64,000 bases of DNA from Symsagittifera roscoffensis (lineage: Eukaryota > Xenacoelomorpha > Acoela > Convolutidae): NCBI RefSeq assembly GCF_963678635.1, contig NC_087062.1, positions 34,996,052-35,060,051 on the forward strand. The letters are read 5' to 3'. The notes beneath the pieces were generated by a model. The model saw only the letters and a program-made list of their open reading frames with translations, searched no databases and was not told where the DNA came from. The translations under genes and the position numbers were made by a program. How positions within the stretch are numbered: the first letter of the stretch is position 1; every line of letters starts with the position of its first letter. This document shows, in pieces, positions 41,520 through 52,810 of this stretch.

Positions 41520-42479
41520 TCACTGCGATGGCAAGTCATTCAGATTCCAAGTCACATTATTTGTGTTTTCTGGAAACAAGATCTTCACATGAGGAAGCAA
41601 CATCTTATACGATTGTTTAATTGTGACTTCAGCGGCTCCGGAAATTGCAGCTATCTGTTCTTTACTTTTCGGGAAGTCGGATGCATGAGACGCCAAGTAT
41701 ATTGCCGCCGCTGCTACTGATACAGGGCTCCTGCCCGCAACAATGTTCAGCTCCACCGCCTTATTTGCAATATGCTCCGACGCTTTTCTAACCGAATGTG
41801 GCAGTTCTAAACTACCACAGAACCTTGCCATGAAATCTCCTGACTTGATTATTTCGACAGACGACTCCAGAGCCTTTAGAACTTTTTTGTACGTTCGACC
41901 AAGTTCAGTTTTATCGACATTTGAGATAGCCACAGTTTCTTTAAATGACCTTGGAACTCCTTCCTGTCTGCATGCAATGTGGATGCACGAAGCGGCGACT
42001 GCGATTCGGTTCTTACCTCTATACTTGCCCGATTCGATTAGCTGTTTGTAACATGTTTTCGCTCTGGTTATAATAGTTTCCTGTAGATTAATTCTATCCG
42101 CCATAGTCGTAATTTCTCTGTACCCAGCTGTGAGTGTCCTGTCAGCTGTGTTCTGCGCGCGTACCATCGTTTGTCTACTGTAATCGAATTGGTCGTTGTG
42201 CGAGAGATGCGAAGTCCTCTCGGCCACTGTTCCGAGTCCACTGCCAGTTAAAAGATGGTTCTCAACTTCTCCCACACGACTTTTATCCTCGCCCGAATCT
42301 GCGAAAGATCTCCATTCTGAGGAGACATCTATACATCTCTCCACAACAACTTTACCACACATGGAGCAAACCATGTCTCCAGCTCTGTAGTCCTCGATCA
42401 TAGTTGCATCTGGATGCTCTGGACAAGTAACTTCGTCCAGTTTAGGACGCCCTGGAGGCATAGCAGAAGTTGAAGCCAT
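41520..42479 (-). CDS. GTF2B: General transcription factor IIB, intronless coding region
   Basis: A single uninterrupted 319-codon frame from ATG 42479 (MASTSAMPPGRPK). The zinc ribbon is C-P-E-H...CSMCG near residues 18-42. The B-reader/linker has SEWRSFAD. The two cyclin folds contain EITTMADRINL, IACRQEGVPRSFKE, LGRTYKKVLKALE, and then SVAAAAIYLASHAS, QIAAISGAAEVTIKQSY. Length is close to the human 316 residues. TFIIB bridges TBP/promoter DNA and RNA polymerase II in the pre-initiation complex. The sequence is clearly diverged from vertebrates in the linker after the ribbon and around the C-terminus. A TTTCCAG acceptor-like site lies about ten bases before the ATG, so an upstream 5' UTR exon or a trans-spliced leader is possible. 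Confidence 0.95.
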   Translation of the reverse strand: MASTSAMPPGRPKLDEVTCPEHPDATMIEDYRAGDMVCSMCGKVVVERCIDVSSEWRSFADSGEDKSRVGEVENHLLTGSGLGTVAERTSHLSHNDQFDYSRQTMVRAQNTADRTLTAGYREITTMADRINLQETIITRAKTCYKQLIESGKYRGKNRIAVAASCIHIACRQEGVPRSFKETVAISNVDKTELGRTYKKVLKALESSVEIIKSGDFMARFCGSLELPHSVRKASEHIANKAVELNIVAGRSPVSVAAAAIYLASHASDFPKSKEQIAAISGAAEVTIKQSYKMLLPHVKILFPENTNNVTWNLNDLPSQ

Positions 42480-42761
42480 CAGCAATCTGGAAAGATCACT
42501 GTCTGCATAAGCTCATCTTTAAAAAAGCGCAAGAAGAATATTCATTTGAAACATTCGCTTGTACAAAAACCCGTTATCACAAATCAGTTCAAATTGAATG
42601 ACCGCAAACAGGAGTGACATTCCATTGCTGAAATATGAATTGTCAAGCCATGATTTCAGAACTTGATACCTGAACTTATTGTTCCGAACATTTGATAAAT
42701 GTGATTTTTTTTGCCTCGACCATTGAAAATGGGGAGAACTTTGTACTAGGGTAAGTTTTTT

Positions 42762-43015
42762 TTTGTTCCGACCAATGAAAATGGGGAGGAACTTTGTATT
42801 TGGGCGTGTATTAGTTTTTTCTTTTTGTTTTCCATGAAAAATCAGGAAGCACAAATAATCATCGGACTGGGTTGAGTGACATATCATATTAAAGCCCTTA
42901 CAATCGTGATTCGAACCACATTAAAAACACATTTTTTTCCAGTGTCGAGAAAAACCGGTTTGAAATTTTTGATTTTTTGTCTTAAATCGAGCGAATGAAG
43001 CAAGCGAGCCAACAG
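42762..43015 (+). repeat. Dispersed repeat family 1, copy upstream of TFIIB
   Basis: Contains TTGTTCCGACCAATGAAAAT, GGAGGAACTTTGTATTTGGG, AATCATCGGACTGGGTTGAG and CAGTGTCGAGAAAAACCGGT, matching 8795-9025. A tandem fragment of its start lies just before (42713-42760). Confidence 0.7.
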
Positions 43016-43965
43016 CTGAATTATACCTAATTTAAAAAGTTAAAATTTAATTTTATGCAAGACAGCGAATATTATAAAAACATAAATGGAAACTAATCAT
43101 GAATATCCTCCGGATCATCTGCAAGTAGCACAGACTGTTTCAAGCATGAGTTTTTTTGCAAGCAAACAGAAACTATATTTTGCGAAAACTGAATTGAACC
43201 ACTTGCGAAACAACACATACAGGGTTAAAACAGCAAAACGCTCAACAACCAGCAAAAATGACTTCCAACTATGCTACATTTGAAACAAATGATCAAGAAA
43301 AAAAAGATATTTTTAAGAGGTCCCAATGGTGTTGAATTTGCGAAAATGACATTTGGCGCTAGGGTCTTATCAATTTCATAAACAAAATAGGAGAATTGTA
43401 GGAAACAAGATACTTGGTAAATAATCCGACGGAATTGAAGCCGGCAGCCAATGAGCTCAAACTCAACCGAATTATTTAGGCGACATAAAATTGATTTAAA
43501 AAAACATGCACTGCCCATATAGTATCCACGGGTGCCATTTATGTACTTAGGGTAAGGTGGTATACATGATGGTAACCACAATGATTAAAAAAAGGTCAAA
43601 ATCACAAAAATATTTCAATTATTAAAAAGTTGTTTTCTTTTTTTTATATAAAAGTGCAATTGAACAAGCTTACAAACAAGAATAAAAAACTTTGCTAAAA
43701 ACCCAAATGTAAAAGAATTCAATTCGTTGTAATTAAAATTGAGTTCAATCTCACAAATTTTGTAACTTTCGCCTGAAACTCAAAAGCATTCTTTGACACT
43801 TTTTCAACTGTCTGTAGGCAGTTGAAAAAGTGTCAAAGAACTCGAAACAGAAAATAAGACCTAAATTTTAATTTAATTGTGACCAAAAACATTTGTATAG
43901 AATTTCTTCAAAGTAATGACTGGCATTTTTTATCAAAAAACCAAACTTTTTTTAATGGATCAAAA
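43016..43965. other. Spacer, nothing recognised
   Basis: No gene recognised. A short inverted word pair, TTTTTCAACTGTCTGTAGGCAG / CAGTTGAAAAAG in function (43800-43830), forms a stem of about 14 bases. Confidence 0.4.
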
Positions 43966-44567
43966 GATAACGAGAGTAAATAAACCAGCCGAAGTATAAG
44001 CCAAGCGAAAATGCGCGGGGTATAAAAGCCAGCCCAAAGTTAGCATCATAAAATGAGTCTGCATAAATTTCGTTACAATTACACACAGAGGCGAAGCGGA
44101 GCTTCGCACCACTTGCTATACAACACAGTCATAAAAGAGTCTAAGTCGAAAAAATGAGGAACGTCAAAAAAAACTAGGTGAACGAAAAATTTCGTGTGTC
44201 TCGATGAAGGACGCTTAAGGCCAGCTAAAGCTGGAGGCAAGCGTTTTTGATATCTTTTCAATTTGTGATAACGAGAGTAAATAAACCAGCCGAAGTATAA
44301 GCCAAGCGAAAATGCGCGGGGTATAAAAGCCAGCCCAAAGTTAGCATCATAAAATGAGTCTGCATAAATTTCGTTACAATTACACACAGAGGCGAAGCGG
44401 AGCTTCGCACCACTTGCTATACAACACAGTCATAAAAGAGTCTAAGTCGAAAAAATGAGGAACGTCAAAAAAAACTAGGTGAACGAAAAATTTCGTGTGT
44501 CTCGATGAAGGACGCTTAAGGCCAGCTAAAGCTGGAGGCAAGCGTTTTTGATATCTTTTCAATTTGT
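43966..44567. repeat. Perfect 301-bp tandem duplication
   Basis: Copy 1 is 43966-44266 and copy 2 is 44267-44567, with no difference that I could see. Each copy contains the GAGGCGAAGCGGAGCTTCGC hairpin word and the head of the composite repeat (TAAGGCCAGCTAAAGCTGGA). The identity suggests a very recent duplication or an assembly artefact. The reading frames within it are not supported as genes. Confidence 0.9.
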
Positions 44568-45720
44568 TATACTGATGCATGACGAAATGCGGAGTTTCAA
44601 AACTTGGACTTTGCCCAAAACACTAGTTGTGTCTCTAATAAAATAAGTGAGATGAAAAATTTTGAGACTTTGGAATTTACCCAAAGACTACCTTTCTCTT
44701 ACAAAAAATTAGGGAGTTATTTGCATGAAAAAATCGCACAACCGCTTTCTTCGATTGAAATTTTCATTGAGATTAGAAATTTCGAGCATAGTAAAAAACT
44801 TCAAAAACGGTCAAAAGTTCAAAACTTTCAATTGTTTGAAGGCCATAAATTTTTCGAAAAAAACCACGCCCAGTAAAATATAAAAGTGAGCATCCAACAA
44901 GATGTTGTGTCGACTAAGCCAATGATATCAGATTTGGCAGGGTAGTCATCGAGAGAAGTCCAAAAAACGGTCAACAAATCAGAAATTGGGCGTAGCCGCT
45001 TAAGCAGAAAAAAATCACCTGCTTTGAAATTTCGATAGAACCCAAAAACCCAAGTTTGGCAGGGTAGTCCTCGAAAAAAGTCAAAAGTTTCAAAAAACGG
45101 TCAATCAGAACTTAGACTTTTCCGAGGGCCATATTTTTTGTGTCAATTGAACCCAAAATCTCATATTGGGGAGGAGTCAAAATTTCAGATATGGGAAGTA
45201 ACTTTCGGTAAAACTAAAAATTAGGAAAAAAAGCTAAAAAAATTGACGTTTCCGAGGACGATAACTTTTTGTGTAGAAAAATTGTGAATGACCGCTAATG
45301 CAGCTTCCCACTACCCTTGATCTCCATTGAGCCCACAACCTCATGTTTGGGAGGTTAGTTTTCGAGAAAAGTTAAAAAAGAATAAAACGGTCGAAAAATC
45401 AAAAATTTGACTATTCCAAGGAACAGAATTTTGTGTAAAGAAAGTTTGGTCAGACAGCAGTTGAGCCGCAAAAAAAACTGGTTTTGTAGAAAAATTTTGA
45501 AAATTTCAAGTCCCCCTGAAACTACCCTGTAGTAACTAGTACCTACCCAGTGGCTGAATCTGAATTTTCATAAACTGAGCATGTCATGCAGCTGACATGC
45601 TCAATTTCATGAAAACTCAAACTTGATTCAACTGATTTTGTTAAACTAGTTGTTAACCCAAAAAAGCCTACATTCCGATTTGATAACGCTTGCTAATCGC
45701 AAGAGTAATATCTATTATAT
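44386..45720 (+). repeat. Composite ~165-bp-module repeat, copy A (most complete)
   Basis: Head: GAGGCGAAGCGGAGCTTCGC hairpin, ACTAGGTGAACG, GGCCAGCTAAAGCTGGAGGC, GACTTTGCCCAAAACA and TTGTGTCTCTAATAAAATA. Body: modules with CAGGGTAGTC.TCGA, AAAACGGTCAA and TTTCCGAGG(G/A)C.ATA. Tail: CCCCCTGAAACTACCCTG, TGACATGCTCAATTTCATGA and a hairpin, CTTGC-TAATC-GCAAG, near 45691-45705. The same order occurs at 47245-48780 and, reversed, at 2860-4030. The 3' hairpin is reminiscent of Helitrons but no CTRR end is clear. Confidence 0.7.
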
Positions 45721-46570
45721 ACCACAGTGTTTTCGGCTGGTTAATAATTCGGCTGTTTAATACCTCGGCTGGTTATATACCACTAATATATAATAATGAT
45801 GGTTAAATACCACCAAAAATAATTTCTTAAAATTTAGGTCTATTTTTGAAACTAGAAACCATTCATGTTTCAAGTACCATTTGCACTTTCTTTCGAAATT
45901 GGAGAGCAGAATTTTCCCTCCTTTTAGCAAATGAATTTCAATTGAACTAAAAAGCACATACAAAAATGCATTCATAAACTCATTAATTATGAATACACAT
46001 TAGTAGTTAATCGAGCATTTTAAAACTTTTCCCGGCCTAGAAAAAAATCATCTGGACCTACATAATTTCTTCATGCTGGCAACTGAACCAGAAAAAATAA
46101 GACTTGAAACAAATGTAAGTTCTTGTTCCAGTGATAACACTTACTAATCCCAGGCTCGGAAAGCTCGTTCAAAGATTTTTCTGATGCTTCTCTCAGATAT
46201 TTCCCTAGGTTGTCAATAGCATCAAAAATTTATAATCATTATAATATTAATTAGACAAAATGGAGACGTCTTCGTGAACAATCGAGCAACAAACTAAACA
46301 AACACAACGTATATCTTTGATATTAGGCCTAGTTTCCTGATAATATCTGACAATTCTTCAAATAAACAGGCCCGATCTCTAGAAGGAATGAGTCTACTTA
46401 GTCATACAAATGAAACAAAGCGAAAAGAAAAAATTGAAAGCATCTTCATAACGTATCATTCACTGCCAAACGTTTTTCATTCAATGAAATGAACGTTCGC
46501 GGTTACTAAACCAATTCGGTTGCAGCATTTTTCAGTCATCATCATCATGTTGTTCAAATCGGGAATCAGT
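45721..46570. other. Spacer downstream of the FKBP gene
   Basis: No gene recognised. Begins with short ATACCAC.. / GGCTGGTTA repeats around 45720-45815. Contains the 3' flank of the FKBP gene. Confidence 0.4.
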
Positions 46571-49500
46571 TTATGTTGAGAAATTTTTGAACATCCTCTG
46601 GTATCTCTGTTTTTCCTTCTCTTTTTCCTCCTTGGCTCGTTTGCTGCACTCTTCCAATCGTTTTCTGGCAGTTGCGTTTTTAGGGAACTGTTGGACTACG
46701 TCGCCGAACAGAGATTTCGCTTTGTCATACTCGTGTAGGGAAAGAAGGCACTCGGCTTTTCGGAAAAGTGCTTTCTCCATCCTCGCCTCTGCAACTTCTT
46801 CACTTCCAGAAAGAACATCGTCGCAGTGCTCCATAGCCTTATTGTAGTTTTTAGATTTGAGGAAACAGAGTGATAGGTTAAGGTGACTTGTTTCTAGTAA
46901 ATCCAGTACTCGAGGGTCTGTTTTAGCTAAAAAGGAAAACAAAAATAAATGTATGTTGTCAAAAAAACACTTCCACTCATTTATGTCTCAGAAAACATAT
47001 ATCAACACAGAGGTGAATCTTCCATTCGCAAACACAAGCGAGAACACGACAAAAAGCAGCTTTATAAAGTACAATAAAAAATAATAAGCCTCGAATTAGC
47101 AAAAACTGCGAACTGGGATTCCAAACTGCGACCTTGAGATTAATAGTCACACACACTAACCACTCAGCCACGGAATCTTAATTTTATGCAGGAGATAGAA
47201 GATTGACACTAGCTACAAAAAAAAACCAGAGAACAGATAATATCCACAGAGGCGAAGCAGAGCTTCGCACCACTTGCGATAGAATACAAACATTAAAAAA
47301 AAATAGGTCAAAAATTTTTTTACATTTTGAAAACTAGGTGAATCAAATTTTTCGTAGCCTCGGTAAAAAACAATTACAGGCCCAGCTAAAACTGGAGGTA
47401 CGTGTTTAATAGTTGCAGTACTGATACGGCACGAAAAGTGTATTTCAAAAATTGGACTTTGCCGAAAACATCAGTTGTTTCTCTAATAAAATACGTGAGA
47501 AGAGTAAGAAATTTTAGATAATCAATTTTCCCAAGGAGATAGCATTTCTCTCAGAAAAAAAATAAGGAATCACTGCTTCTGCAGGAACAAGTATTGTAAC
47601 CCGTTCTTTCAAGGGAAATTTTCATCTCAGATTTGATTGTGTAAATTTCCAGAAGTCTCAAAAGTTTCTAAAAAACGGTCGAAACTTCTAAATCATGTTC
47701 AAAAACTTTCCAAAATCCATAAAACTTTTCTGCAAAAAAGCAGGTTATGGCCACATAATCAGTGCATATTTCCAAAGACGGTTTTCTCTAGTGAACACAA
47801 CCTGAGAATCGGCCCGGAAGTTTTCACTTAAAGTCAATAGAATTCCAAAAAAACTGTCAAAGTTTCAAAATTTTGACTTGTTTGAAAGCGATAACATGTT
47901 TGTTTAACAGAGTGGGCAAAGTTTATTTAAAAGGTAGGCTTTGAACAACCTGTTCATTCGATTAAACCTATAATATCAGATTTGGCAGGATATTCAGCTA
48001 CAAAGAAAAACGGTCAACAAAATTTTTTTGACGATCCCGAAAATAATTGATTTTTGCGAGAGAAAATTATACGAAAACCTTATTCAGAGGGATTAACGCA
48101 AGCTGTAATTTCGATTGAAGCCAAAATATCATATTTGGGAGGGTAGTTTTGGAGAAAAGTCAAAAACTTTCAAAAAAAACTGTCAAAAGCAAAACTTTTA
48201 CTTTTTCGAAGGGCAAAATTTCGGGAGTCAAAAAACTTTTGCGTAGTCGCATCAGCAAATTAACTTCCCGAAAAACGTTCTAAAAATTGAACCCAAAATC
48301 TCAGTTATGGCAGTGTGATTAAATATTCAAAAAGTTTAAGAAAACTGTCAAAAAATCAAAAACTTGACTTGTCAGAGGGCGATAATTTCTTAGGTAAAAC
48401 TTTTTGATATTGTCCGCTAATGCAGAGGAGCTTCCCACTACCTGTTATCTCATTGAACTCACAATATTGGATTTGAGAGGTTAATTTTCGAGAAAAGTTG
48501 AAAAGATCCTTAAAACGGTCAAAAGTTTGACTATTCCGAGGACCATAACTTTATTAGCTAAAAAAATTTGGTCGTGGCCACTTTTGCCGGGAAATTTTAC
48601 AAAACAGTTCCATCCATTCAAACCAAAAACTCATATTTGAGAGGTGTATTTTCGAGACCACAAAATAATTAAAATAAGAGTCATATATTCCCACACACTT
48701 TTTCAAAGGCTGTAGACAGAGGGCTGTAGAAAAAAAAGACTCTTGGGGAGTTTGCAGGCACACAAAAGAATAAGCGATCTTTCAATTGATACTATTTTTT
48801 TGAAAATTAGACAAAATTTCTGAGAAAAACCAAAATTTTTGCGAAAAGCGAAAAAATATTCCAAAAAAATTTCAACAAACAGATTGATAAACATACAACC
48901 AACTTGAAAAGTGCGGAGGGGAGAGCTAAATTTGCGTTGATCTTGAAACTTCCCGAAATAAGGTCATTAAGCCGATGAAAATTATGCCGAAATATCTTTG
49001 GCCGAGGAATTTTTTTAGCGAAACATAAAAAAGAGGAAATCTGAAGTCAAGGTAGGTAAAATTACAAAATGTAGGCATAAATCAACACTAAAGCAACATA
49101 ATAAAAATGCGCGTAGAAAAAAAAACAACTTCAAGATGTGACAACTCAGCCGACGACAGATGAGCAGACAAATAATTGGCCGACAATTTTTTTGAAACAG
49201 AATATTTCCCTTGAAAAAAAAACAGTTCCTGATCAGACTCGAGCCCAGGACCTATACAGTTCCAGGCATACTCGTTACCTCCCAGCTAAGTTGGCCAGGA
49301 ACGCTATGAAATTTGAATACATTATGAAACAAGTTAGAGATCAGTCCAGATGAGTCCTGTGGTCAAAGTTGTTTGCGGGAAAAAACGTCTAGTACACGGT
49401 TGCAATACCCTTGCTTATCGCAAGGGTAACAATTTCCATTGCTACCTTGAAATTTCTAAATAAGTGACTTTTAATGAACACTATTATTTGCGAGTTAGAT

Positions 49501-50780
49501 TAGAAAAAAGAAGGTTCGTAATAAGACACTAAGCTGACGCAGCTAGTGTAATAACGCAAACAAATACCACTAGCAGTAGCCGATTTAGTTGTGGGGGGGG
49601 GGGGGGGCGAACGCCATCTTCAGGGATTCGACCCATTCACCACCCAACCCTAAGGGACCCTTTTGGTACTATTTTACGACATCCATTATCGGCGCTTTTC
49701 TAAAACTGTTCTTAAGGCACTGATATACACTAATTTGAGTCACAACGTTGCATTAACTGCATGCGAACACAAATTTCACGACCTTTCTTACTTATTGCAA
49801 AATTACTACTTACTTTCAACTTTTCCATTCTGAGCCTCTGAATCACCAGCTGGCGTGGCCTCCGCCTTCTCGCCCTCTTCGTCATCGCTGTCACTCAAAT
49901 CGTCATGCACAGCTCTTGGACCTTTGATCTCATCCTCCAGAATCTTAACAACCTTATCGAAAAACTTGATGGCCATCTCCAAGTTTCCCTTCTCCAAATA
50001 ATTCTTTGCCGAATCTCTTTTCAGTTCAGCCTGCTGAATTTTCTCCTCACTGTTCATTTCCCAGCTTTCCTTCTCCTTCTCAAAAGTCTTCAGGTTGATC
50101 ACAAACTTCATGTCTGAGTTCAGAGGCGCATTCGCGAATGCAGCACTCGCTTCGCGAAATCCGTGCTTCGACGTTACAGTTAGCTCACATTTTTCGCCCG
50201 TTTTCATATCATCAAGCACTGTCTCAATGAACTTCGGGAACCCATTAGCGCACTCCTCTCCGTGTAAGAGATCTCCATCGAAGATCCCGAAGCTTTCATT
50301 TCCGGGAACAGTAAAACCTTCAATTTCCACTTTCAATCTGGCTCCGTCATTAGGTGTTGTCCAACCACCGCCTTTATTGAGAATCCTCTTCTGAATAGAT
50401 TTATCTTTCTCGTCACTGATATCTTCGCCAAAGAAATCAAAAAGTTCTACTTCAAATTTAAGAGTAGCGTCTCCTGGAATTTTGGGTGATGACCCGTCCT
50501 TTCCATAAGCGTAATCCGCTTTGCAGATCAGATCACATTTCTCTCCTTTTTTCATTGACGCTACACCCAAATCCCACCCTTTGATTACTTGACCAGTACC
50601 AAGTGTGAACTCGAACTTCTGGTCGCGGTCTCGACTGGAATCAAACTGTTCGCCTCCGTCCAAAAGGGTTCCCACATAGTGAACAGAAACAGTGTCTCCA
50701 GTCATTGGAGAATCCCCGGAGCCTTCGACCAGAATGGTCTTCAAGACACCTCCATTTTGCTCAGGAGTCAGATCAGTCAT
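46571..50780 (-). CDS. FKBP4: FKBP51/52-type immunophilin co-chaperone (two coding exons)
   Basis: Exon 1 runs from ATG 50780 (MTDLTPEQNGGVLK) to 49814; exon 2 is 46926-46571. A GTAAGT donor and CCTTTTTAG acceptor join in phase, for about 440 residues (human FKBP4: 459). The first FK506-binding domain has VSVHYVGTLLDGGEQFDSS, VIKGWDLGVASMKKGE and YAYGKDGSSPKIP, a full peptidyl-prolyl isomerase site. A second, diverged FKBP domain follows (about residues 140-250). KESWEMNSEEK marks the linker to the TPR domain. TPR motifs in exon 2 (SHLNLSLCFLK, ALFRKAECLLSL) end in RYQRMF, a typical calmodulin-site-like end. The family binds the HSP90 C-terminus and steroid-receptor-type clients. An acidic insert (DDLSDSDDEEGE) sits between TPR1 and TPR2. 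The 2.9-kb intron is full of repeats. Whether it is FKBP4 or FKBP5 cannot be decided; invertebrates usually have one. Confidence 0.92.
47112..47178 (-). repeat. tRNA-derived SINE head
   Basis: The minus strand reads CCGTGGCTGAGTGGTTAGTG, a good class II tRNA (Leu/Ser-like) A box, then GACTATTAATCTCAAGGTCG and CAGTTTGGAATCCC, a B box with two mismatches. The acceptor stem does not pair fully. It lies in the FKBP intron and is related to 2345-2425, so a SINE is more likely than a tRNA gene. Confidence 0.5.
47245..48780 (+). repeat. Composite ~165-bp-module repeat, copy B (in FKBP intron)
   Basis: Starts with CACAGAGGCGAAGCAGAGCT then TCGCACCACTTGCGATA. It has the same head words as copy A (ACTAGGTGAA, CCAGCTAAAACTGGAGG, GACTTTGCCGAAAACATCAG, CTCTAATAAAATA). 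Modules with AAACGGTC and GAGGGTAGTTTTGGAGAAAA follow, and it ends with the cap CACACACTTTTTCAAAGGCT plus GTAGACAG and GAGTTTGCAGGCACACAA. Diverged; non-coding. Confidence 0.65.
49231..49299 (-). repeat. tRNA-like sequence, probable SINE or tRNA pseudogene
   Basis: The minus strand has CTTAGCTGGGAGGTAACGAG (A box and D-loop-like) and AGGTCCTGGGCTCGAGTCTG (B box, one or two mismatches) at tRNA-like spacing. The flanking ends CCTGGCC and GATCAGG do not make a convincing acceptor stem. It lies in the FKBP intron. Confidence 0.45.
49404..49430 (+). repeat. Hairpin ACCCTTGC-TTATC-GCAAGGGT
   Basis: An eight-base perfect stem with a five-base loop. It resembles the tail hairpin of composite copy A (45691-45705) and may be the true end of copy B. 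Confidence 0.55.
49575..49700 (-). mobile_element. MITE fragment related to 52310-52545
   Basis: On the minus strand, AAAATAGTACCAAAAGGGTC, GGTTGGGTGGTGAATGGGTC and GAATCCCTGA correspond to AAAATAGTACAAAGGGGACC, GTGGGTCGGCAGGGAGCC and GAATCCCTGAGAG at 52483-52535. It also holds a G16 tract (about 49592-49607). Ends not defined. Confidence 0.5.
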
Positions 50781-50939
50781 GTTGGTTCGATACTTGATAC
50801 TGCTTACGTTGAATAGTAGAAAGTCACAAGACTCGTTGCACAAATCACGTCAATCTGAAAAAGCACTCAATCTGATAAAGAAAAAAAATTTCACGTGCAA
50901 CTGTTTTTCAGCTCGTAGACCTCAGAGGTACTCGATATT

Positions 50940-52810
50940 CATTTAGAAAACTAGGGAACCAGCTAAAGCTACCTGTTTGATATTTTTTGAATTTGTTGTA
51001 CTGATTCGAGATGAAACGGGTAATTTCAAATATTCTAAAATAGGACTTCACTTCTGTCAAATTTCTTACAAGTTTTGAGGCGTAGCCGCTTATTGCAAGG
51101 AGGCTTCCCACGACCTGTTTCCTCGATTAAACCCTTGATGCCACATCCGGCTGGGTAGTTTTAGAAAAAAAAAAGTTTCAAAAAACGGTCAGGTAATCAA
51201 ACTTTTCCGAGCCCATTACTTTTAATGAGAAAGAAAACGGGCCGCTTGTGCAGGTAAGCTTCAAATACCTCCCTGATTTTTCCATTGAAGCCAAAACCTC
51301 AATTTTCAGAGGGTGGTTTTCGAGAAAATTCAGTACGTTTAAAAAAACTGTCAAACAGTTCCAAAAGAGATTTTTCTGAGGGCGTAATTTTTTGTACAAA
51401 ATTTGGTCGTAGCCGCTTATACAGGGAAGCCTCTTACAACCCGTTCTTTCGTTTGAAATAAAAATATCAAATTTGAGGTAAAAAAGGTCAAAAATCAAAT
51501 TTTAACTTTTCATGAATTTTCGTGTATACAAATTTGGACAAAGCTGCTAAAGCCGTGGAGCTTCTTACATCCCGTTGTCTCCATTGAAACCTCAATCTCA
51601 TATTTGGGAGGGTAGTTTTCGAGAGAAGCCAAAAAGTTTGAAAAATGTTCAAAAAAAACGGAAAATGTAACTTTTCCTAGGGCCATAAATTTTCGTTTAA
51701 AAAACTTGGGTGGTATCCATTATCTCAGATTTATAAAAGTAGTTTTCGAAGTGATTAAAAAAATTGAACAGTCAAAAATTCACAAATATGACTTTTCCAC
51801 GGGTCATAACTATGGGGTAATTTTTGGGCGCAGCCGTTTATGCAGTGGAACGGAACTTCTAACAACCTATCATTTCGATTCAATTCAAACTCTCAGATTA
51901 AGGAGTGCAGTTTTCGAAAAGAAGTTATAAAAACGATCAAAAAGTCACATCTATGTTTTTTTCCGAGGATCATAACTTTTTTCGTAGGAAATTTTGGCGT
52001 AGCTGTTTATGCAGCGGAGCTTCTAAGAAACTATCCTTTCGATTGATTTCAAAATCTCCCATTAGGGATTGTAGTTTTTAGAAGACAAAATAAAAAAACT
52101 GTCAAAAAACGAAAATTTAACTTTTCCCAGGGCCATAAATTTTCAGCCGTATTAATTTATTTAGGGCAGCTTTTTACAATCCGTTCTACCCATTGAAACC
52201 AAAATCTCAGAACTCTTCGAGAAGAGTAGAAAAAATTGTCAAAAAGTCACAAATATGCCTTTTCCGAGGGTCATAACTTTACTCCCAACAAAATTTGGGC
52301 GTAGCCAGGGGGCGAATCCAGGATTTTCTCGAAGGCGCGGATTTTCAAAAAGCTTTTGAAAAATTTTAACGATAAAATTGCGTTTTTTGGCGCTCGCTCC
52401 CACCTTCCCAAAATAAGTATATTTTGGCGCTGAAGGCGTCTTTAGAAAAATTTTAGAGTCAGTCAGCCAAAAATGGATACCGCAAAATAGTACAAAGGGG
52501 ACCCTGTGGGTCGGCAGGGAGCCGAATCCCTGAGAGGTGTGAGCTCACAATCTCCTCAGATTTGGGAGGGTTTTTTGAGAAGCCAAAAAGTATCAAAAAA
52601 CGGCCGAAAAATCAAAACTTCCGGGGTCCATAACTTCTTGCATAAAAAAATTTGGATGAAGCAGCTTATGCAGGGGAGCGTTCCTCAACCGGCTCTATCC
52701 ATTGAACTCAAAACCTTTAAGTCTAAATACTTTAAGTTAAATATTCTCCCCACATACTTTTTCGAAGGCTGTAGAAATAGGGTAAGGTGAAAAAAAGACC
52801 AGAGAAATAT
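50940..52810 (+). repeat. Composite ~165-bp-module repeat, copy C
   Basis: A 5'-truncated head (AACCAGCTAAAGCTACC, GTTTGATATTTTTTGAATTT) precedes about nine modules. The module landmark GGGCGTAGCCGCTTATGCAG recurs, in varied form, near 51066, 51240, 51411, 51538, 51828, 51987 and 52299, a period of about 160-175. It ends with the cap CACATACTTTTTCGAAGGCT plus GTAGAAATAGGGTAAGG (52747-52785). A MITE-like insertion sits at 52310-52545. Non-coding. Confidence 0.75.
52310..52545 (+). mobile_element. MITE-like insertion within copy C
   Basis: Starts CCAGGGGGCGAATCCAGG, similar to the hAT-type ends seen at 12079, and contains TTTTCTCGAAGGCG. The right end is less clear (near GGGAGCCGAATCCCTGAGAG). 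No target duplication established. Confidence 0.45.

Noticed and set aside
44079-44580. Repeated open frames (102 and 66 residues) on the minus strand
   Set aside because: They arise from the same 301-bp duplicated repeat, include the hairpin word and match no protein, so they are not genes.
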